From positions 168,450-232,449 of the forward strand of contig NZ_LT891970.1 of assembly GCF_900186505.1 (NCBI RefSeq): 64,000 bases of DNA, in the 5' to 3' direction. Each line of letters begins with the position of its first letter. Within the stretch, counting starts at the first letter, position 1. The DNA comes from Enorma phocaeensis (GTDB lineage Bacteria > Actinomycetota > Coriobacteriia > Coriobacteriales > Coriobacteriaceae). A model generated the notes under the pieces. That model saw only the letters and a program-made list of their open reading frames with translations, made no database searches and was not told where the DNA came from. A program made the translations under genes and the position numbers. Positions 7,417 through 15,065 of this stretch are shown one piece after another.

Positions 7417-8190
7417 ATGAACGCCGGAATGCGCAAGGTCGGGATCCTTTGCACGAAGGACCTGGTCGATATGCTCAAGAACCCCAGCATGCTCTGCTGC
7501 CTGCTGTTTCCCATCGGATTCAGCGTGCTGTTCCGCTTCCTCACCGCCGACATGCGGGCCGAGGCGCTCACGCTCGCCGCAAGCGACGCCGCGCGACAGC
7601 AGGTCGTCGACACGATCAGCACGCTGCTTCTGGCATCGAGCCTCTGCATGGCCATCGGCATGATCGTGAGCATGGCCGTCGTCTACGGCATAGCCGAGGA
7701 GAAGGAGAAGCACACGCTGCGCACGCTCATGCTTTCCAACGTGAGCGCCACGCAGATCGCGCTGTCCCGCGCGCTCGTGACGCTCGGCGTTGTGCTTGTC
7801 GTTTCCATTGTGTGCTACCTCGTCCTCGCTGGCGGAGACTTCGGGCTGCTGCCGGCGTACCTCGCGCTCGGCCTGCTCGGCGCCGTGCCGCTTGTACTTG
7901 TGTCTCTTGTGCTGGGACTTGCTGCGCGCGACCAGATGACAGCCGGCCTCTATTCGATGCCCATCGTGCTCGTTGCGCTGGCTCCGGTGTTCGGCATGCA
8001 GAACGAGGCGATCGAGGGCGTGGTGCAGCTGGCGCCCACAGGCGGCATGTTCAGCCTGTTCGAGCTGGCGGTATCAGGCGAGCTGTTCACCGCGCAGGCG
8101 TTGGCACCGCTCGCGATCATCGTCGCGTGGACGGTAGGCGGAGCGGTCGTGTTCAGCATGCTCTACAAGAAGCTCGCACAGGATAACTAG
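7417..8190 (+). CDS. ABC-2 type transporter permease
   Basis: A 257-residue permease with about six membrane helices and the ABC-2 coupling motif after helix 2 (GIAEEKEKHTLRTLMLSNVS). Its ribosome site (GGAAGGGAA) lies inside the end of the ATPase gene, so the two proteins are made together. It forms the membrane channel of the exporter. The substrate is unknown. Strong hairpins follow the gene. Confidence 0.88.
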   Translation: MNAGMRKVGILCTKDLVDMLKNPSMLCCLLFPIGFSVLFRFLTADMRAEALTLAASDAARQQVVDTISTLLLASSLCMAIGMIVSMAVVYGIAEEKEKHTLRTLMLSNVSATQIALSRALVTLGVVLVVSIVCYLVLAGGDFGLLPAYLALGLLGAVPLVLVSLVLGLAARDQMTAGLYSMPIVLVALAPVFGMQNEAIEGVVQLAPTGGMFSLFELAVSGELFTAQALAPLAIIVAWTVGGAVVFSMLYKKLAQDN

Positions 8191-8200
8191 ATGGTTATGA

Positions 8201-8289
8201 GGCGAAGGCAGCCAGCTGTGAGCCGCCTTCGCCCTGCACTTCGCCCTCAGGTGTGACAGGGTCCCCGAAGGAAGCTGTCACGCCTGAGG
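8201..8289. terminator. Two hairpins between convergent genes
   Basis: Hairpin 1 pairs GGCGAAGGC (8201-8209) with GCCTTCGCC (8225-8233). Hairpin 2 pairs 15 bases at 8245-8259 with 8275-8289 through one wobble pair. They lie between the ABC permease and the oppositely oriented methyltransferase gene and probably end both transcripts. There is no clear U-tract. Confidence 0.6.
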
Positions 8290-8298
8290 ACCCGTTCG

Positions 8299-8970
8299 CT
8301 ACTCCTTATGTGCCACCACCAGGCACGCGGTCGTGCCTATACGTCGCCAGCTTACACGCCCGAACCACGTTCCCAGAATCGAGCGGAGCTCTGCCTCCGA
8401 ATAGATTCGCACGTCCCCCTCGTACGAGAAGGGCATCCAGGCGTTCATGATCGAGCGCGCAGGTGCCGGCTGCCACGCATCGCCCATCACAAGGGCTCCG
8501 CCGCGGCGGAGCACGCGCCACATCTGGAACGCGGCGCGGTCGGGATCGGGGTAATGGTGAAACGAATCGTTACATACCACCAGGTCGAAGGACTCGTCGC
8601 GGAAGGGCAGGCGCTCTGCGTCGCCTTCGATGACTTCCGCTCTGGCGGCAAGGCGGATACGTGCCCGCTCGACCATAGCAGGTGGAAGGTCGATGCCCGT
8701 GGGCCGGCAATCGGGCAGCGCGGCGAGCAGCTGCTCGGAAAGCGCACCGGTCCCGCAGCCCACGTCGAGCACATGCGGGGTGCAGACGCCCGCAAGCGAA
8801 CGCTTCGCCTCCTCGAGGATATACGGATAGAGCGCACGGGCATGGCTTCCCTGCATGCCCTCGTCGTATGTTGCAGCCTGCTCGTTGAACGCCGCCCGCG
8901 ACCGAGCCTTGAGCTGCTCCGAAGCGGATGCACCACCCCTATCCGCGCTCCTGTCTTTTCTCTCGTCCAT
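8299..8970 (-). CDS. Class I SAM-dependent methyltransferase
   Basis: A 223-residue methyltransferase of the UbiE/Methyltransf_11 type. It shows an N-terminal helix FNEQAATYDEGMQG, motif I HVLDVGCGTGALSEQLL (SAM binding, about residue 68), the acidic loop TGIDLPPAMVERA, and motif IV LVVCNDSFHHYPDP. The post-motif strand is VLRRGGALVMGDAW. The substrate is not evident. ATG 8970 has AAAGGACGG upstream. The 15-bp palindrome at 8986-9000 lies just before the ribosome site and matches one upstream of the adjacent TetR gene, so TetR repression is likely. Confidence 0.88.
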   Translation of the reverse strand: MDERKDRSADRGGASASEQLKARSRAAFNEQAATYDEGMQGSHARALYPYILEEAKRSLAGVCTPHVLDVGCGTGALSEQLLAALPDCRPTGIDLPPAMVERARIRLAARAEVIEGDAERLPFRDESFDLVVCNDSFHHYPDPDRAAFQMWRVLRRGGALVMGDAWQPAPARSIMNAWMPFSYEGDVRIYSEAELRSILGTWFGRVSWRRIGTTACLVVAHKE

Positions 8971-8985
8971 CTTCCGTCCTTTCTG

Positions 8986-9000
8986 TTGAACAATGTTCAA
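8986..9000. promoter_or_regulatory. Predicted TetR operator upstream of methyltransferase
   Basis: The 15-bp palindrome TTGAACAATGTTCAA sits 15 bp upstream of the methyltransferase start codon. It shares the pattern TTGAnCAnTGnTCAA with the site at 9679-9693 in front of the TetR gene. Confidence 0.7.
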
Positions 9001-9018
9001 TAATGAAGTGCGAGAAAA

Positions 9019-9038
9019 GCCCGAGTTGCAACTCGGGC
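9019..9038 (-). terminator. Terminator hairpin after the TetR gene
   Basis: A perfect 10+10 palindrome (GCCCGAGTTG and its complement) followed on the minus strand by TTTTC. It separates the TetR gene from the methyltransferase gene, so the latter probably has its own promoter. Confidence 0.6.
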
Positions 9039-9045
9039 GAATCCC

Positions 9046-9639
9046 CTAGTTGGCCTTCTTGCCAGCGCTCCGGAACTCCTCGACCAAAGCCGAAACATAG
9101 CGCCGCACCGTCTGGACCGTCCGCTCGTCCAGCTCATGTTCGCTAGACGCGAGCCCGATGCTCCCATACACCAGCATGCCCGCCAGCACCTCGGCGTCGA
9201 GCGCCGTAGCGCCGCGCGCCGCCGCATCTCGCTCGAGCGCCGCGGTAAGGCTCGGTCGCACCGCCTCGCAGATACCCAGCGAAAGCCGCTCGTGGAGCGC
9301 GCCGTGTTTATCGGCGTGGAAGAAATCTGCGTACGGAAACGCCCCTCCTCCGGCCCCCAGCTCCAAGGCACTGTCGAGCTGCTCGTCAAGCGAGAGCGCA
9401 CGGTTGTCGAACACCGCGCACAACTGCTCGGCGCATTGCCGTGCGTACTCCTCGATCGCCGCGTTAAACAGCGCCTGCTTGGAATCGAAGTAATGGTACG
9501 CGAGACCTGACGCCACGCCCGCCTCGCGCGCGACCGCGCGGACCGACACGTTGTCGTAGCCCTTCTCGGCAAACAGCCGCATGGCGCACGCCAACAGCTC
9601 GCGCCGCCGCTCCTCGGGATCTTTTACCGTTCTAGTCAT
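9046..9639 (-). CDS. TetR/AcrR-family transcriptional regulator
   Basis: A 197-residue repressor. The N-terminal helix-turn-helix is canonical (RLFAEKGYDNVSVRAVAREA, then GVASGLAYHYFDSKQALFNA) and is followed by an all-helical ligand domain. ATG 9639 has GAGGAGG upstream. A palindrome at 9679-9693 overlaps the presumed promoter and recurs in front of the methyltransferase gene. The protein therefore probably represses both itself and that enzyme. The ligand is unknown. Confidence 0.9.
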   Translation of the reverse strand: MTRTVKDPEERRRELLACAMRLFAEKGYDNVSVRAVAREAGVASGLAYHYFDSKQALFNAAIEEYARQCAEQLCAVFDNRALSLDEQLDSALELGAGGGAFPYADFFHADKHGALHERLSLGICEAVRPSLTAALERDAAARGATALDAEVLAGMLVYGSIGLASSEHELDERTVQTVRRYVSALVEEFRSAGKKAN

Positions 9640-9678
9640 ACAAGCGCCTCCTCGTTCAACCCGCAGCGTACACCTTAA

Positions 9679-9693
9679 TTGAGCATTGGTCAA
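9679..9693. promoter_or_regulatory. Predicted TetR autoregulatory operator
   Basis: TTGAGCATTGGTCAA is an imperfect palindrome 40 bp upstream of the TetR start codon. It agrees with the downstream operator at 12 of 15 positions. Confidence 0.65.
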
Positions 9694-9714
9694 TATTTCT
9701 TTTCCAGCTGCACG

Positions 9715-9778
9715 AATCCATAACTTCTAAAAGATATTTAGAAGTTATGGATTATACTTCTAAATAGTTTATAGAAGT
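9715..9778. promoter_or_regulatory. Double palindrome at left edge of ATPase/DUF6998 module
   Basis: A 17-bp inverted repeat (9715-9731 and 9737-9753) has a 5-base centre and core AACTTCTAAA...TTTAGAAGTT. It is followed by a weaker one (ACTTCTA at 9756-9762, TAGAAGT at 9772-9778). The centres are 33 bp apart. The second arm ends 12 bp before the ATPase start codon. The same two-palindrome layout recurs at 12110-12170. It could be the operator for the RelB-like protein of this operon, or a boundary element. Confidence 0.7.
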
Positions 9779-9790
9779 TTGGAGAACACC

Positions 9791-11158
9791 ATGACAACCT
9801 CGGATATCGCAGCCCTCGTTCGCGAACGCCTCGCAGAAGCGATTCCCTCCCCCTCACCGCGCAAGGAGATAATCCGTGAGCTTCCTGAGCCGGCGCGATT
9901 CAACCTGGTCCACATCATCACCGGCATGCGCCGCTGCGGAAAGACGTTCTACCTGTTTCAGCTCATGCAGTCGTTGCTTGCCAAAGGCGTTGATCGCCAG
10001 CACATGTTCTACTTCGATTTCTCTGACGAACGCCTCAAACCCCTCGATCGCGGAATCATGCAGACGGTCGTAGAGGAGTACTGGAGACAAGTGCCTGACG
10101 CACGCGAATGCGGATGCTACCTGTTCCTCGACGAGGTTCAGGAAATCGACGAGTGGCAGGGATTCTGCCAACGCATTGCCGAGCAGGAAACTGTCACCCT
10201 CGTTATCACCGGATCCTCTTCGAAAGTCTCCTCGTCGGAAATCGCCTCCTCATTCCGCGGCCGCTCGCACGTTCACGAGATGTGGCCACTCTCGTTCGCG
10301 GAATACTGTGCATTCAACGGCATCCCGCTTCCAGAGACAGGGCAAACGAGCTTCTCTCCCAAAGAGACTACACGCTACGAATCAGCCTTTAGCGATTATC
10401 TGCAATGGGGCGGCTTCCCCGGCATCCAGCAGCGACCTTTTGGCGACCGCATCGAACTCTTGCAGGGATACGTTCGCGACGTGGTGGCGCGCGACGTTGC
10501 CGAGCGCTCCGGACGAGAAGACATCTCACTCACCATGCAGCTGGCACTGTTCGCCATCCGCAATACCGCTTGCGAACTTTCGTCCAACGGCCTAGCGAAA
10601 CGGCTCACCGACTTAGGCTACAAGGCATACTGGAACAAGGTATCCCAGCTGCTCGAGCTGCTGCAGCAGGCGTATCTCATTCACTATCTGCCGGAATATA
10701 CGACTATGTTGAAGCCGAACACGACGGCCCGGCCCAAGGTCTATGCCGAGGACCATGGCCTCGCCTACGCAGTCTCGCGCGCCAACCAACAAGATCATGG
10801 CAAGCGCCTTGAGACGTTGGTGTATCTAGAGCTGCGGCGCCGATTCTCCGGCAGAAGAACCGACGCGATATCGTCCCTTACCGTACCCGACGGCTCGAAT
10901 GCGAAGGTCGATTTCCTCACCGGGGATGCTCTAGGGCTCGACCCTTACGAACTGATACAAGTCAGCTACGACATGAGCGCTGACCGCACGAGGGAGCGCG
11001 AGATAGGCTCTCTCGTGGCGGGCATGCGCTTCACGCGTTTGCAAGAGGGCCTGATCCTCACACTCCGTGAAGAGGATGCCGTGCATTCTGATGTGGGCGA
11101 GATTCGCATCACGCCGGCTTGGAAATGGTGCCTGCTTCCCTACGAAGCTGAGATGTAA
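9791..11158 (+). CDS. AAA+ ATPase of the DUF4143 type
   Basis: A 455-residue predicted ATPase. The AAA_14 domain has Walker A GMRRCGKTFYL (about residue 46), Walker B CYLFLDEVQE, and sensor 1 TLVITGSSS. The C-terminal DUF4143 domain (about residues 195-400) ends in a PD-(D/E)XK-like fold (KVDFLTGDALGLDPYELIQV). Such proteins are widespread, often acquired horizontally, and of unclear role; toxin-antitoxin or defence links have been suggested. ATG 9791 follows GGAGAACACC. It ends 27 bp before the RelB-like/DUF6998 gene, with which it forms an operon. Confidence 0.88.
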   Translation: MTTSDIAALVRERLAEAIPSPSPRKEIIRELPEPARFNLVHIITGMRRCGKTFYLFQLMQSLLAKGVDRQHMFYFDFSDERLKPLDRGIMQTVVEEYWRQVPDARECGCYLFLDEVQEIDEWQGFCQRIAEQETVTLVITGSSSKVSSSEIASSFRGRSHVHEMWPLSFAEYCAFNGIPLPETGQTSFSPKETTRYESAFSDYLQWGGFPGIQQRPFGDRIELLQGYVRDVVARDVAERSGREDISLTMQLALFAIRNTACELSSNGLAKRLTDLGYKAYWNKVSQLLELLQQAYLIHYLPEYTTMLKPNTTARPKVYAEDHGLAYAVSRANQQDHGKRLETLVYLELRRRFSGRRTDAISSLTVPDGSNAKVDFLTGDALGLDPYELIQVSYDMSADRTREREIGSLVAGMRFTRLQEGLILTLREEDAVHSDVGEIRITPAWKWCLLPYEAEM

Positions 11159-11185
11159 TGCCAGATTGTGAGAAACGAGGTAGCC

Positions 11186-11833
11186 ATGCCTAATACCATC
11201 CCTCTTAACCAGGCGCTGCTGCAAGAGGCCGAAGAGCTTCTCGACTCAATCGGCCTCACGGTTGATGATTATTGCAACCTCGCCATTCGGCAGCTACTCA
11301 TTACTCATCGCATCCCCTTTGAAATGGTTGCTCCGTCACACCTGCCCTCAAAACAGCCTAATGCCGTACAAGGAGAAACCCGAAATCTTGTCCGCAAGAT
11401 GTATGCGCTTGCAGAACAGCTCGAAAGGCTGCACGAAGGAAGACATTTCACCCCTGATGGTCATATGGTAGGAAGTATCGGCGAAGTTATAGCTGAGCAG
11501 CGGTATGACCTCACGCTGTATGAAGCATCTCATCCCGTTCATGATGGATGGACGCCTGATGAGCGACAGGTGCAAATCAAGACAACGCAAACGAGCTCAG
11601 TCGCAATCAGCGAACAGCCCGATTATCTAATCGTGCTCAAGCTAGACGGACACGGGGACTGCTTTGAAATCTACAACGGTCCCGGTGGGCCAGCATGGCA
11701 ATGCGCCGGCAAGCGATCGAAAACAGGACAGCGCCGCATAGCTATCAACAAGTTGATAGAGCTGAACGAACACATTGCCTTCCTAGACCGCATACCGCGC
11801 CGACAAGCTTTCTCGAACCCATCAACTCAGTAA
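11186..11833 (+). CDS. RelB-like N-terminus fused to DUF6998 domain
   Basis: A 215-residue two-domain protein. Residues 1-50 match the ribbon-helix-helix start of RelB/DinJ antitoxins (TIPLNQALLQEAEELLDSIG, LTVDDYCNLAIRQLL, then RIPFEM). Residues 95-205 resemble DUF6998: TPDGHMVGSIGEVIAE, then ERQVQIKTTQ, YLIVLKLDG and FEIYNGPGGPAWQ. The GEVIAE and VQIKTT pattern resembles the E...QxK arrangement of PD-(D/E)XK-type nucleases; that is inference. It could be an autoregulating DNA-binding protein with an attached nuclease-like or ligand domain. The upstream palindrome is its obvious candidate site. Confidence 0.75.
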   Translation: MPNTIPLNQALLQEAEELLDSIGLTVDDYCNLAIRQLLITHRIPFEMVAPSHLPSKQPNAVQGETRNLVRKMYALAEQLERLHEGRHFTPDGHMVGSIGEVIAEQRYDLTLYEASHPVHDGWTPDERQVQIKTTQTSSVAISEQPDYLIVLKLDGHGDCFEIYNGPGGPAWQCAGKRSKTGQRRIAINKLIELNEHIAFLDRIPRRQAFSNPSTQ

Positions 11834-11859
11834 CCTGCTGCATGCTATCCTCCTGCACA

Positions 11860-11975
11860 CGGAGATCAAAACACAACCCCGTCGGGTAGTCGGGGCGCGG
11901 TCACCCGGCCGTCCGTAGCCTGCCGCGCAGCGGTTGTCCCTTCTCCGCATGACCCTTGTTCAAGGAGGAGGATTT
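11860..11975 (+). ncRNA. Candidate yjdF-motif (azaaromatic) riboswitch
   Basis: A GC-rich leader lies directly before a yjdF-like start. ACAACC (11873-11878) can pair with GGTTGT (11932-11937). The enclosed arms are a CCG...CGG hairpin (from 11879) and GCGG (11897-11900) with CCGC (11923-11926), giving a three-way-junction fold. The strong ribosome site AAGGAGGAGG follows. The yjdF RNA class is known upstream of yjdF genes and binds azaaromatics. The call rests on gene context plus foldability; the class consensus was not checked. Confidence 0.5.
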
Positions 11976-11978
11976 GTT

Positions 11979-12122
11979 ATGCGGAAAGGCGTTTGTTCCG
12001 GCGATTCCCGCTCGATTGCGATTTCGACAACATTTACCGTTTACTTCGACGGGCAATTCTGGGTCGGCGTGACGGAATGTATCTCTGCTGGCCGGTATCC
12101 CAGCCGGCTCCTCAACTTCTAA
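11979..12122 (+). pseudogene. yjdF: Truncated yjdF (DUF2992 family)
   Basis: Only 47 codons remain. Residues 17-32 (TTFTVYFDGQFWVGVT) match the conserved N-terminus of YjdF/DUF2992 proteins, which are normally well over 100 residues. After the Glu that follows, the sequence diverges (CISAGRYPSRLLNF) and the stop codon lies inside the right-hand palindromic element (12110-12170). That element, or the rearrangement that brought it, removed most of the gene. The ribosome site is excellent, so the leader may still be functional while the protein is not. Confidence 0.7.
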
Positions 12123-12170
12123 AGCATTTTTAGAAGTTGAGGGCCAAGCTTCTTAATCTATTTTAGAAGC
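12110..12170. repeat. Double palindrome at right edge of ATPase/DUF6998 module
   Basis: A 14-bp inverted repeat (12110-12123 and 12129-12142) has a 5-base centre and core AACTTCTAAA...TTTAGAAGTT. A weaker palindrome follows (12148-12156 and 12162-12170), its centre 33 bp from the first. Order, core, loop size and spacing all match the left copy at 9715-9778. The stops of the truncated yjdF and of the minus-strand PH-domain remnant both fall inside it. Confidence 0.75.
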
Positions 12171-12796
12171 CGACGCGTCAACGGGGCAGGCCGCGGAAAC
12201 GCTCCCGCGCGGTCGAACCCACGCGAGAAGGGCTTCAGCATCGGCAGCGGAGGCGTCGCGCAAAAGGAGGTCACCCATCGCGGCGGTTCTCGTGACGAAG
12301 CTCGCGATACGAAGCCTCCGCTGGAACGGGCTCGCAGATGCGGTCGCATGCTGCAGGCGCGTGCGCGGAACCACCTCGGTCCGACGCCTGGCGCCGCCCA
12401 CGACCATCACGAACCGCGCACGGTCGTGCCCGATACGGCTATCCCGGTAGCGAAGGACGGAGTTCAGAACCATCCGCACGACGGCCGCAACCCCCGCAGC
12501 AACGAGCAGCACGTCGAGCGCCAAGCACGCCATACCCCAAGACTCCCCTGTCAGCGGGACATGCCCCACAGCGATGCTAATGCCACATAGCAGAGGTTCA
12601 CGTCCGTGGGTGTGACCTCGTAGCGCCACATTGCGTACTCGACGCGCGGGCTAATCGCCATGTCGGCAAGCTCGATTGCCAGCATGACACCGGTGATGAC
12701 GATCGGGACAAGTGCAGGGACGCATGCGCCGGTTTGAGCCGGGCTCGACAAGAAGGCACGAAAACTGGAGGCACAATCGCTACCCCGCACCCACAT
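12153..12796 (-). pseudogene. Broken bPH2-domain (YdbS/YdbT-like) membrane protein
   Basis: Two minus-strand frames together resemble one bacterial PH-domain protein. The upstream frame (to about 12560) has a hydrophobic pair (VPALVPIVITGVMLAIELAD) followed by VEYAMWRYEVTPTDVNLCY, the usual entry into a bPH2 domain. The downstream frame has membrane segment MACLALDVLLVAAGVAAVVR and the bPH2 core RRRTEVVPRTRLQHATASAS, ending in AEALLAWVRP. The frames do not join, and the stretch between the two halves is shorter than the intact double-domain protein requires. It is therefore likely frameshifted with an internal deletion. Confidence 0.55.
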
Positions 12797-12857
12797 TGCA
12801 CCTGATAATGAAGCTGAGCTCAAAACATGCGCGCAACCCCCCGAAAAAGGAGAGACA

Positions 12858-13610
12858 ATGTTGAACACGGCATACACCATTCGAGAAAAACGGCGGGCAT
12901 GCGGCTACACCCAGGAACGATTGGCTCAAGCGCTCGGGCTTACACCTGCGGCAGTTTCCAAATGGGAGACCGGGCAGACGCTCCCCGACGTGACGATGCT
13001 CTGCCCCCTCGCAGAAGCGCTCGGCACCACGACGGATGAGCTCCTGGGATTCAACCCAGACGTAAGCGAGGAGCGCGCCGAGGAGCTTCTCCAGCCCGGC
13101 CGGGATGCCTTGGCCCAAGGCGACTTCTCGAACGCAACCAAGCTAGGCGAGAAAGCGGTCCAGCTTCATCCCGCAAGCGCAACGCTCGCCTTTGCCGCTG
13201 CATCCTTGTTCATGGAGATTGCGCAGGAAGCACAAAAGGCGGTTGCCGCGAGCGAGCCCGCAGAGCGCCTGCTGCAGGAAAGCATCGGGAGAGCAGCGCT
13301 CGCGCGCAGCATAGAGCTCTTCGAGGTATGCCGGCAAGATGGCTCCCTGGAACAGCGCGAAGCAGCCGCCTTTGTGCTCGCCGGCCAGTACGTCTTGGCA
13401 GGCGACCACGACAGGGCGCTTGAGGCCGCGCGATCCATCCATATGCCGCAGGCGGACCCGCGCATCATGGAGGCAGCCGCGCTTGCAGCATCCGACAAGC
13501 TCGACGAAGCAGAGATCATCGCGCGGCATGCGCTCAAGGAGAAGGAGAACGATGCTTCTGCGCTACAAGACATACTCTCCGGCATCCAAAAGAAACGGAA
13601 CGACCAATGA
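12858..13610 (+). CDS. XRE-family regulator with TPR-like helical domain
   Basis: A 250-residue protein. Residues 1-65 are an XRE helix-turn-helix (RRACGYTQERLAQALGLTPA, then AVSKWETGQTLPDVTM). The rest is an array of paired helices like a tetratricopeptide domain (LLQPGRDALAQGDFSNATKL, AAAFVLAGQYVLAGDHDRAL, then LDEAEIIARHALKEK). Regulators of this build can respond to peptides or to protein partners. The ribosome site is AAAAAGGAGAG. The gene lies head to head with the PH-domain remnant. Confidence 0.85.
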   Translation: MLNTAYTIREKRRACGYTQERLAQALGLTPAAVSKWETGQTLPDVTMLCPLAEALGTTTDELLGFNPDVSEERAEELLQPGRDALAQGDFSNATKLGEKAVQLHPASATLAFAAASLFMEIAQEAQKAVAASEPAERLLQESIGRAALARSIELFEVCRQDGSLEQREAAAFVLAGQYVLAGDHDRALEAARSIHMPQADPRIMEAAALAASDKLDEAEIIARHALKEKENDASALQDILSGIQKKRNDQ

Positions 13611-13682
13611 GCACGAGCGCGCTCACGCCCGGTACATGAGTGCGACTCTCTCTGGAACCATGTAAAGAAACCTACTCCGGAA

Positions 13683-13752
13683 CGGCGGCGGAGCCCCAGA
13701 GCGCACTGAGCCGAGGCCATGATACGCTCTGGGGTGCAACCCACCGCCGCCT
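13683..13752. terminator. Nested hairpin between XRE-TPR and DUF2200 genes
   Basis: CCCCAGAGCG (13694-13703) pairs perfectly with CGCTCTGGGG (13735-13744). An outer GGCGGCGG/CCGCCGCC pairing encloses it. It lies between two same-strand genes and probably ends the upstream transcript. There is no U-tract. Confidence 0.5.
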
Positions 13753-13764
13753 GAAGGAGCCGTC

Positions 13765-14115
13765 ATGCCGCGCCTATCCATCCCTCAGATGCCATTCGCC
13801 AAGGTCTACCCGCTGCTGGTACAGAAAGCTGAGCGCAAGGGCCGCAGCAAGGACGAGGTCGACCAGGTCATCTTCTGGCTCACCGGCTACGATGCGGAGG
13901 GCCTGCAAGCACAGCTTGAAGCGGGCGCCACCTACGAGCAGTTCTTCGCAGCCGCCCCACAGCTCAACCCCAACCGCTCGCTCATCACCGGAAAGATCTG
14001 CGGAGTAGACGTCACCGCAATCGAGAACCCCGTCGAGCAGAATGCGCGCTACCTGGACAAGCTGGTAGATGAGCTTGCCCGCGGGCGCGCAATGGAAATG
14101 ATCCTGCGAGCCTAA
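13765..14115 (+). CDS. DUF2200 family protein
   Basis: A 116-residue protein matching DUF2200 along its whole length: KVYPLLVQKAERKGRSKDEV, then IFWLTGYDAEGLQAQL, FFAAAPQLNPNRSLITGKICG, and the terminal ARYLDKLVDELARGRAMEMI. The family is cytosolic, widespread and of unknown function. The ribosome site GAAGGAG precedes ATG 13765. Confidence 0.88.
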   Translation: MPRLSIPQMPFAKVYPLLVQKAERKGRSKDEVDQVIFWLTGYDAEGLQAQLEAGATYEQFFAAAPQLNPNRSLITGKICGVDVTAIENPVEQNARYLDKLVDELARGRAMEMILRA

Positions 14116-14151
14116 CGGGGTTCCCAGAGGACGCAGCTACGCTTCTCGCCC

Positions 14152-14928
14152 TTAACGCCGCTCTGCGCATGTGGCCCAAAACGTGGGGATGCGCAGGTCG
14201 TGCAGGCGGCCTTCGCCATCGGTGTCCTCATAGCAGTCGATGAGCGCGAAGCCTGCCTGCAGCTGACCACGAATCTGCTCGTCAAAGGTGTGCGAGAACT
14301 GCACACCGTCTTCCTTGAGGTCGATTGTCGCTGCTAGCTCGGAATCGCGCAGCGGATTGTACGGAAGTCCGCGCACCACGTGTTCCCCGGCGTCGTCCAG
14401 CGCGTAGGCGAACCCGTTATCGAGCCCGGCTAGCAACCGTCCGCCCGGCTTGAGCACGCGATAGCACTCGCGCCAGATGGGCAGCACGTGTTCCACATAG
14501 CAGTTCGAGACGGGGTGGATGATGAGGTCGAACGCCTCGTCGGCGAACGGCAGCGGATGGGTCATGTCGGCTCGTACGCATTCGATCTCGTAACCCTCGC
14601 GCTCGGCAACCTCCCGCTCGCTCGCCAGCTGGCGTTCGGAATAGTCGAGCACCGTGCATCGCGCACCGCACGCCGCCATGATCGGCATCTGCTGGCCTCC
14701 GCCCGACGCAAGCCCCAGCACGTGGCAGCCAGCAAGGCTTTTGGGAAACCACGCCCGCGGCACTGGGATCGTCGGCGTAAGCACTATGGACCAATCGCCC
14801 ACCTGCGCGCGCATGAACTTCTCGTGCGAGATGGGCGTTCCCCATTCCCAGCCCTCTTCAATCCAGCCGTCGATCGTCTTGGCGTTGATGTCGGTGTAGT
14901 TCGACCCATCGATGGCAGATACCCCCAT
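14152..14928 (-). CDS. Class I SAM-dependent methyltransferase
   Basis: A 258-residue methyltransferase. Motif I is VLGLASGGGQQMPIMAACGA, where a GLASGGG loop replaces the usual GxGxG. It is followed by the acidic LDYSERQLASE, the motif II region CVRADMTHPLPFADEAFD and the strand YRVLKPGGRLLAG. The N-terminus (NAKTIDGWIEEGWEWGTPIS) is typical of a methyltransferase group common in anaerobic Firmicutes and Actinobacteria. The substrate is unknown. The ATG at 14928 is preferred because GGGAG lies seven bases upstream; an in-frame ATG at 14958 is the alternative. Confidence 0.85.
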   Translation of the reverse strand: MGVSAIDGSNYTDINAKTIDGWIEEGWEWGTPISHEKFMRAQVGDWSIVLTPTIPVPRAWFPKSLAGCHVLGLASGGGQQMPIMAACGARCTVLDYSERQLASEREVAEREGYEIECVRADMTHPLPFADEAFDLIIHPVSNCYVEHVLPIWRECYRVLKPGGRLLAGLDNGFAYALDDAGEHVVRGLPYNPLRDSELAATIDLKEDGVQFSHTFDEQIRGQLQAGFALIDCYEDTDGEGRLHDLRIPTFWATCAERR

Positions 14929-15065
14929 CTGCGCGCTCCCGTCTCCTGCAAGGCCCATCCATGCACAGCGGCAGACCAGACGCCTGCAATGCTGTCCGTG
15001 TGCGTCGCATGCTTCCTGGAAGCATTATCGCCCGTCCTCACCCACCCGCGAAGCTGACAAGTTTT

